39,905 nt of DNA from Microbulbifer okhotskensis (lineage in GTDB: Bacteria; Pseudomonadota; Gammaproteobacteria; Pseudomonadales; Cellvibrionaceae). The stretch spans positions 1 through 39,905 of the forward strand of contig NZ_JALBWM010000034.1 in assembly GCF_023895975.1 (NCBI RefSeq), read 5' to 3'. Position 1 is the stretch's first letter. Each line of letters begins with the position of its first letter. The notes beneath the pieces were generated by a model. The model was not told the DNA's origin, searched no databases, and saw only the letters and a list, made by a program, of their open reading frames with translations. Positions 34,629 to 39,905 of the stretch are shown here, in pieces. The position numbers were made by a program, and so were the translations under genes.

Positions 34629-37517
34629 TTAGAGTTCGCGGGCAACCTTAACGATATCGTAGACCTCAATCTGATCGCCATCTTTGACGTCATTGTAGTC
34701 TTTAACCCCGATACCACACTCCATGCCATTGCGCACTTCCTGGACATCGTCCTTGAAGCGGCGCAGTGATTCCAGCTCACCCTGGTAGATCACCACGTTA
34801 TCGCGCAGTACACGGATTGGCTTATTACGGTATACGGTACCTTCGGTAACCATACAGCCGGCAATAGCGCCAAACTTGGGCGAACGGAACACATCACGTA
34901 CCTGAGCGATACCTACGATATCTTCACGTATTTCCGGCTCCAGCATGCCAGACAGCGCCTGCTTCACTTCGTCGAGCAGGTTGTAGATCACACTGTAGTA
35001 GCGAATCTCAACGGCTTCCGTCTCAGCAACCTTGCGCGCGGCAACATCGGCACGGGTATTAAAGCCGAGCACGATAGCGCCGGAGGTCAGGGCCAGGTTG
35101 ATATCATTTTCAGCGATACCACCCACACCACTGGATACGACGTTCACAGAGACTTCTTCGTTACCAATATCTGCCAGCGCACCCAGAATTGCTTCGAGGG
35201 AACCGCGTACGTCAGCCTTGATGACGACAGGCAGAACTTTGCGCTCACCGGCTTCCATGTCAGCAAACATGTTTTCCAGTTTGGCAGCTTGCTGTCGCTG
35301 CATACGCTCGCGACGCTCTTTGTCGGCGCGCTGTTCAGCAACTTCGCGGGCCTTGCGCTCGTCCGCTACCACCATGAACTCATCACCAGCATTAGGCGTG
35401 GTATCCAGACCCAGAAGTTCAACCGGGGTTGAGGGACCAGCTTCTTTAACCTGCTTGCCAAGTTCATTCGTCATAGCGCGGACACGGCCGTAGCTCTGCC
35501 CAGCCAGCACGATATCACCGCGCTTCAGCTCGCCGTTTTGTACCAACAGGGTGGCAACCACACCGCGACCTTTTTCCAAGCGGGATTCAATCACCACGCC
35601 AGTCGCCGGTACTTTGACCTTAGCCTTCAGTTCCAACATCTCTGCCTGCAGGGAAACCGCTTCCAGCAGATCATCAATACCTTCACCGGTATGCGCAGAC
35701 ACGCTGATGAACTGAGTATCGCCGCCCCAGTCTTCCGGGATAACGTCTTTCGCAGCCAGTTCGTTCTTTACACGGTCAGGATCGGCAGCTTCTTTGTCGC
35801 ACTTGTTGATCGCGACAACCAAAGGTACACCTGCAGCGCGGGCGTGGTTGACTGCCTCTTCCGTCTGCGGCATCACGCCATCATCTGCGGCAACTACCAG
35901 GATGACGACGTCAGTGGCCTGGGCACCACGGGCACGCATGGCGGTAAAAGCAGCGTGCCCCGGTGTATCCAGGAACGCAATCTCGCCCTGGCTGGTTTTC
36001 ACGCGATAGGCGCCAATGTGCTGGGTAATACCACCGGCTTCACCAGAAGCCACTTTGGCCTTACGGATGTAGTCCAGCAAGGAAGTCTTACCGTGGTCTA
36101 CATGGCCCATTACAGTAACCACCGGCGCACGGGAAACCTCAGTGCCCTCTTTGGTCTGGGTTTCAGCTACCAGAGCTTCTTCCAGTTCACTTTCAGAGCG
36201 GTATACCACACTGTGGCCCATCTCCTCAGCAATCAGCTGAGCAGTCGCACGATCCAGGCTTTGATTGATCGTGGCCATCTCGCCCATTTTCATCAGGCGC
36301 TTGATCAGATCTCCAGCTTTCACATTCATCTGCTTGGCCAATTCGCCTACAGTGATGTTCTCGGCCAGCTGTACTTCGTACACCTGCTTCGCCGTTGGCC
36401 GCTTAAATCCGTGTGTCGGTTTAATTCTGAGATTTGGGCGAGACAGAGAGCGCGTACTGCGCTTGCTTGCTTCGTCCTCTTCAAATACTTCCAGCGCCTG
36501 TTCATACAGTGCAGTTTTACTGGATTTTTTCGGGCCAGACTTGGAGCGGCGACCGCGACGTTTGCGAGGCTCATCTTCAGTGCGGCCTGGCTCAGCAGGA
36601 GCCGTAGCGGCCTCCAACTTGCGACGCAGAGCCGGCTTGACCTCATCGGTCTTCTCAGCGGCCTTCGCTGGCGCTGGCGCTGTCTTCGGCTTCGCCTTAG
36701 CTGCCTGCGCAGCTTGCACGGCTTTCTCTTTCTTTTCCTGGGCTGCGCGTCGGTCGGCTTCTATCTTCGCCTTCTTTTCTTCAAGTTCGCGCTTCTCCTG
36801 CTCCGCTTGCTGTTTGCGACGCTCCATCGCAGCAATACGCATTGCTTCGATATCGTCCACATAGCTTGAACGGATGGGTGCGGCGGGTTCCGCCTTCTTC
36901 ACTACCTTTTCCGCGATCTTATCCTCTACTTGAGCCGCCTTCTGGTCGGCTCCTACTTCAGTTTGTGCTTTCACTTTTGCTTCTGCCTCAGCTTTTGCTT
37001 TGGCCTCAGCTTGCGCTTTGGCCTCTGCCTCGGCTTCCGCCTTCAATCTAGCTTCTTCCTCAGCAGCTAAGCGTGCAGCTTCCGCTTCGGCTTCAGCGCG
37101 TTCAGCCTCTGCTTGCTCCGCACGCAGTATTTCCTGATCTGCCTGCAAAACATCGACAGCAGCATCTTGCTCCGAGTTAATTGCGTCCTCAGCGCCAGCC
37201 TCTGCGTCGATCTCAGCTTGCGGGCGCTTGATATAAGTGCGTTTCTTGCGCACTTCCACGTTCACAGTCTTGCGGCCGGTGCCAGAGCCAGTTTTCAACG
37301 TGGTTGTGGTCTTGCGCTTCAAGGTGATCTTGCGCGGGCTTGCACCCTGCTCCCCGTGACTGTTTTTCAGGAAGTTGAGCAGGACCTGCTTTTCCTCATC
37401 TGACACCGCCGCATCCGCAGAGGTGTGAGGCAAACCCGCTTCTTTCATCTGCTTAAGCAGACGGTCTTCGGTGGCACCAACCGATTTGGCGAGTTCGCTA
37501 ACTGTTACTTCGGCCAT
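34629..37517 (-). CDS. infB: translation initiation factor IF-2
   Basis: GTPase that brings initiator tRNA to the 30S subunit. The 962-residue protein is longer than E. coli IF-2 (890). It has an N-terminal IF2_N helix domain ([18 protein letters not shown]), a highly charged linker rich in [15 protein letters not shown] repeats (about 115-330), a second IF2_N unit ([18 protein letters not shown]), the G domain with G1 GHVDHGKT, G3 DTPGHAAF and G4 NKCD, and the C-terminal fMet-tRNA-binding part ending [10 protein letters not shown]. An AGGAGAGA site precedes the ATG. E. coli makes shorter isoforms from internal starts; whether that happens here is unknown. Confidence 0.98.
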   Translation of the reverse strand: MAEVTVSELAKSVGATEDRLLKQMKEAGLPHTSADAAVSDEEKQVLLNFLKNSHGEQGASPRKITLKRKTTTTLKTGSGTGRKTVNVEVRKKRTYIKRPQAEIDAEAGAEDAINSEQDAAVDVLQADQEILRAEQAEAERAEAEAEAARLAAEEEARLKAEAEAEAKAQAEAKAKAEAEAKVKAQTEVGADQKAAQVEDKIAEKVVKKAEPAAPIRSSYVDDIEAMRIAAMERRKQQAEQEKRELEEKKAKIEADRRAAQEKKEKAVQAAQAAKAKPKTAPAPAKAAEKTDEVKPALRRKLEAATAPAEPGRTEDEPRKRRGRRSKSGPKKSSKTALYEQALEVFEEDEASKRSTRSLSRPNLRIKPTHGFKRPTAKQVYEVQLAENITVGELAKQMNVKAGDLIKRLMKMGEMATINQSLDRATAQLIAEEMGHSVVYRSESELEEALVAETQTKEGTEVSRAPVVTVMGHVDHGKTSLLDYIRKAKVASGEAGGITQHIGAYRVKTSQGEIAFLDTPGHAAFTAMRARGAQATDVVILVVAADDGVMPQTEEAVNHARAAGVPLVVAINKCDKEAADPDRVKNELAAKDVIPEDWGGDTQFISVSAHTGEGIDDLLEAVSLQAEMLELKAKVKVPATGVVIESRLEKGRGVVATLLVQNGELKRGDIVLAGQSYGRVRAMTNELGKQVKEAGPSTPVELLGLDTTPNAGDEFMVVADERKAREVAEQRADKERRERMQRQQAAKLENMFADMEAGERKVLPVVIKADVRGSLEAILGALADIGNEEVSVNVVSSGVGGIAENDINLALTSGAIVLGFNTRADVAARKVAETEAVEIRYYSVIYNLLDEVKQALSGMLEPEIREDIVGIAQVRDVFRSPKFGAIAGCMVTEGTVYRNKPIRVLRDNVVIYQGELESLRRFKDDVQEVRNGMECGIGVKDYNDVKDGDQIEVYDIVKVAREL

Positions 37518-37587
37518 TCTCTCTCCTAAAAGTCACTTGGTCGGAGGGGGTTACTTATACGTATACGTACGTTTTATGTCGTTGCGC

Positions 37588-39090
37588 TTAAACTTGTTCG
37601 CCGCTGTCACCAGCAAACCAGGGTTCACGCGCCTTCATAATCAGAGCTGCAGCACGCTCTTGGTCGAGACCTTCAATATCCAACAGGTCATCCACCGCCT
37701 GCTCCGCCAGGTCTTCCATAGTGGCAATGCCACGACTAGCCAGCTGGAAAGCCAGCTGGCGCTCCATACCGTCCATATTCAGTAGATCTTCCTGAGGCTC
37801 GGATGCATCCAGCTTCTCTTCAGAGGCCAGCGCCTGGGTCAGCAATGAGTCCTTAGCGCGAGCACGCAGCTCTTCGGCAATATTCTCATCGAAGCCCTCA
37901 ATCGTGAGCATTTCTTCGATCGGTACATAAGCCACTTCTTCGAGGGAAGCAAAGCCCTCTTCCACCAGCACACCCGCTACGTCTTCATCAATATCCAGGC
38001 GATCCATAAACACCTGCATAGTGGAGCTGGATTCAGCTTCCTGCTTATTCTGCCATTCGTCAGCACTCATGACATTAATCTGCCATTGAGTCAGCTCAGA
38101 GGCGAGACGTACATTCTGGCCACTACGGCCAATCGCCATCGCCAGGTTTTCATCGGCTACTGCCACATCCATCGAACCAGTGTCTTCGTCGACAACGATG
38201 GATTCAATTTCTGCCGGAGCCATAGCGTTGATCACAAACTGTGCCGGATTATCATCCCACAACACAATATCTACACGCTCACCAGACAACTCATTGGTAA
38301 CTGCCTGCACACGTGCACCACGCATACCGACACAGGCGCCCACCGGGTCGATTCGACCATCGTTGGTGTTTACTGCGATCTTGGCACGCAGCCCTGGATC
38401 GCGGGCAGCGCCCTTAATTTCGATAACCTGCTCGGAGATTTCCGGCACTTCGATGCGAAACAGCTCGATGATCATCTCCGGGCAGGAGCGGCTCAGCATC
38501 AACTGCGGACCGCGGGCCTCGGGCTGGATTTCCAGCAGAATTGCACGCACACGGTCGCCAAGACGGAAAATTTCACGGCCGACCAGCTGATCGCGGGGTA
38601 GACGTGCCTCGGCATTATTGCCCAGATCTACGGCGATAAAATCGCGGGTCACTTTCTTTACCGTGCCACTAACCATCTCGCCTACGCGATCGCGGTACTC
38701 GTCGACGACCTTAGCGCGCTCAGCTTCACGCACTTTCTGCACGATAACCTGCTTGGCAGTCTGCGCGGCGATGCGGCCGAAACCCACGTTTTCCACCTGC
38801 TCGCGATAGACATCGCCAGCTTTTAATTCGGTATCTTTTTCGTGAGCTTCTTCAAGGGTGAACTGGGTACCCAACTCGGCCAGAGTTTCATCATCGACCA
38901 CTTCCCAACTGCGGAAAGTCTCGTAGTCACCGGTACGACGATCAATGATGACCTCAACAGTTGAGTCTTCGTCGTAGCGTTTCTTCGTGGCCGTTGCCAA
39001 TGCCGCTTCGATGGCCTGGAAAATAATCTCCTGGTCAACGCCCTTCTCGTTGGATACCGCTTCGGCTACCAGCAAGATCTCTTTGTTCAT
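37588..39090 (-). CDS. nusA: transcription termination/antitermination factor NusA
   Basis: Binds RNA polymerase and nascent RNA to control pausing, termination and antitermination. The 500 residues start [18 protein letters not shown], then S1 ([21 protein letters not shown]), two KH domains ([32 protein letters not shown]) and two acidic C-terminal repeats ([43 protein letters not shown]) of the type that binds the alpha subunit. Five codons of open frame lie upstream; the family N terminus decides for the ATG at 39090. Confidence 0.98.
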   Translation of the reverse strand: MNKEILLVAEAVSNEKGVDQEIIFQAIEAALATATKKRYDEDSTVEVIIDRRTGDYETFRSWEVVDDETLAELGTQFTLEEAHEKDTELKAGDVYREQVENVGFGRIAAQTAKQVIVQKVREAERAKVVDEYRDRVGEMVSGTVKKVTRDFIAVDLGNNAEARLPRDQLVGREIFRLGDRVRAILLEIQPEARGPQLMLSRSCPEMIIELFRIEVPEISEQVIEIKGAARDPGLRAKIAVNTNDGRIDPVGACVGMRGARVQAVTNELSGERVDIVLWDDNPAQFVINAMAPAEIESIVVDEDTGSMDVAVADENLAMAIGRSGQNVRLASELTQWQINVMSADEWQNKQEAESSSTMQVFMDRLDIDEDVAGVLVEEGFASLEEVAYVPIEEMLTIEGFDENIAEELRARAKDSLLTQALASEEKLDASEPQEDLLNMDGMERQLAFQLASRGIATMEDLAEQAVDDLLDIEGLDQERAAALIMKAREPWFAGDSGEQV

Positions 39091-39132
39091 GCAACTGTGC
39101 CTCAAAATCGCCTGAGCTCAGGCTCCTACAGA

Positions 39133-39597
39133 TTATTTGGTAAATTGGGGAATGATATTTGCTTTTTCGATGCTGTCGACAGGTAAAAGGTATTCATTTT
39201 CACTATCTACACGTAAAACCACTTCATCGCCCTCTACACCGGTCAATTGTCCGCGCCATTTACGCTGGCCATCGAGTGGCATACGCAGGCGAACTTCAAT
39301 CTGGGAGCCCACAAAGCGCTCGTAATGGTGCAGTTTATAAAGAGGGCGGTCGAGCCCAGGGGAAGAGACCTCAAGTGTGTACCTGCCGCTGATAGGATCT
39401 TCCACATCCAGCACAGCACTGGCTTGACGGCTTACTTTTTCGCAGTCTTCTACCGCGACGCCGTTTTCAGAGTCAATGTAGATACGCAGCAGCGCGTTGC
39501 GACCGTGGGTTTGATAATCGATTCCCCACAGCTCACACCCCAGTGATGCCACCACCGGCGCCAGAAGTTCTTCCAGCAGTTCGCGTTTGCTCGCCAT
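39133..39597 (-). CDS. rimP: ribosome maturation factor RimP
   Basis: Assists 30S assembly. About 154 residues with LLAPVVASLGCELWGIDYQ, LLRIYIDSENGVAVEDCEKVSRQASAVLDVEDPI and the C-terminal SH3-like domain (VEGDEVVLRVDSENEYLLPV). The frame opens six codons earlier at 39615; the ATG at 39597 matches the usual MASKRELLEELLAP-like start. It heads the protein-coding part of the operon, directly behind the tRNA terminator. Confidence 0.96.
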   Translation of the reverse strand: MASKRELLEELLAPVVASLGCELWGIDYQTHGRNALLRIYIDSENGVAVEDCEKVSRQASAVLDVEDPISGRYTLEVSSPGLDRPLYKLHHYERFVGSQIEVRLRMPLDGQRKWRGQLTGVEGDEVVLRVDSENEYLLPVDSIEKANIIPQFTK

Positions 39598-39670
39598 TCT
39601 CGTCACCACATACAAAAAATGGGCCTATGGCCCACTTCGAAAATTACCTGCAACTTTTTGCAGATACGAA

Positions 39671-39690
39671 AAAGCCCCTGACGGGGCTTT
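39671..39690 (-). terminator. terminator between tRNA-fMet and rimP
   Basis: AAAGCCCC and GGGGCTTT with a four-base loop; on the minus strand it runs into TTTTTCG. It lies after the tRNA and before rimP, so it probably stops most tRNA transcripts and limits entry to the nusA operon. A second hairpin (39698-39707 with 39715-39724) lies between it and the tRNA. Confidence 0.8.
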
Positions 39691-39731
39691 GACCGCACAT
39701 TCATGCAGTCAGTGTGCACGAATGCAAAATT

Positions 39732-39808
<77 letters not shown>

Positions 39809-39852
39809 ACAACGAAAATACTTTCAAACAAGCAACCTGCGTCAAGGCAGAT

Positions 39853-39905
<53 letters not shown>

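Noticed and set aside
35538..36869. 443-codon plus-strand frame
   Set aside because: Exactly antisense to infB; codon bias of infB keeps the opposite frame open, and the product is unlike any protein family.

Overview
The window looks like chromosome from a marine-type gammaproteobacterium close to the Pseudomonadales/Cellvibrionales. A Microbulbifer-like organism is my best guess, from gene order and protein wording only; nothing was searched. Two conserved neighbourhoods anchor this: sfsA-dksA-gluQ-(small ORF)-cbrA-cbrB-pcnB-folK-panB, the order known from Pseudomonas, and tRNA-fMet-rimP-nusA-infB-rbfA-truB-rpsO-pnp, the classic translation/RNA-decay operon.

Layout. 1-6.4 kb, all on the minus strand: a glutamine-synthetase-like ligase, an aldehyde dehydrogenase, a broken small gene, an iron-dependent alcohol dehydrogenase, an exported MsrA and an alpha/beta hydrolase. 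The ligase, ALDH and ADH suggest oxidation of a gamma-glutamyl-blocked amine or amino alcohol. 6.5-13.3 kb: housekeeping and envelope genes (ppa, cysE, an M15 peptidase, a TfoX-C protein, htpX, a single-PDZ HtrA protease, a Rieske protein, sfsA). 13.5-24.8 kb: dksA, gluQ, an unlisted 58-codon membrane ORF overlapping cbrA, cbrA, cbrB, a long A-rich non-coding region, pcnB, folK, a deoxynucleoside kinase, panB and a thioesterase. 24.9-30.3 kb: a more AT-rich accessory stretch with a secreted endonuclease/sphingomyelinase-fold protein, a badly decayed zntB pseudogene, a GMC-type flavoprotein with a ferredoxin-like cysteine cluster, and a coupled GFA/membrane-protein pair. 30.4-39.9 kb: the pnp-to-rimP operon on the minus strand, headed by two tandem initiator tRNAs, the second cut by the window edge.

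The most notable feature is the roughly 840-base gap between cbrB and pcnB. It carries a correctly spaced sigma-54 promoter (GG 19939-19940, GC 19951-19952), upstream TGTTAC/GTAAC half-sites like those reported for CbrB, and then about 300 bases with repeated A-rich AAnAAnAA-type islands and no plausible gene. Position, promoter and motifs match the Pseudomonas small RNA CrcZ, which titrates Hfq (with Crc) in carbon catabolite repression. The inference is that CbrA (transporter-like sensor kinase) activates CbrB, which drives this decoy RNA. If the host is outside Pseudomonadaceae this would be an undescribed branch of that system.

Several intergenic hairpins (cbrA-cbrB, dksA-gluQ, infB-rbfA, tRNA-rimP) suggest attenuation or processing points inside operons. 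Starts were moved from the longest frame where a ribosome binding site, a coupled stop codon or family length argued for it, as noted per gene.
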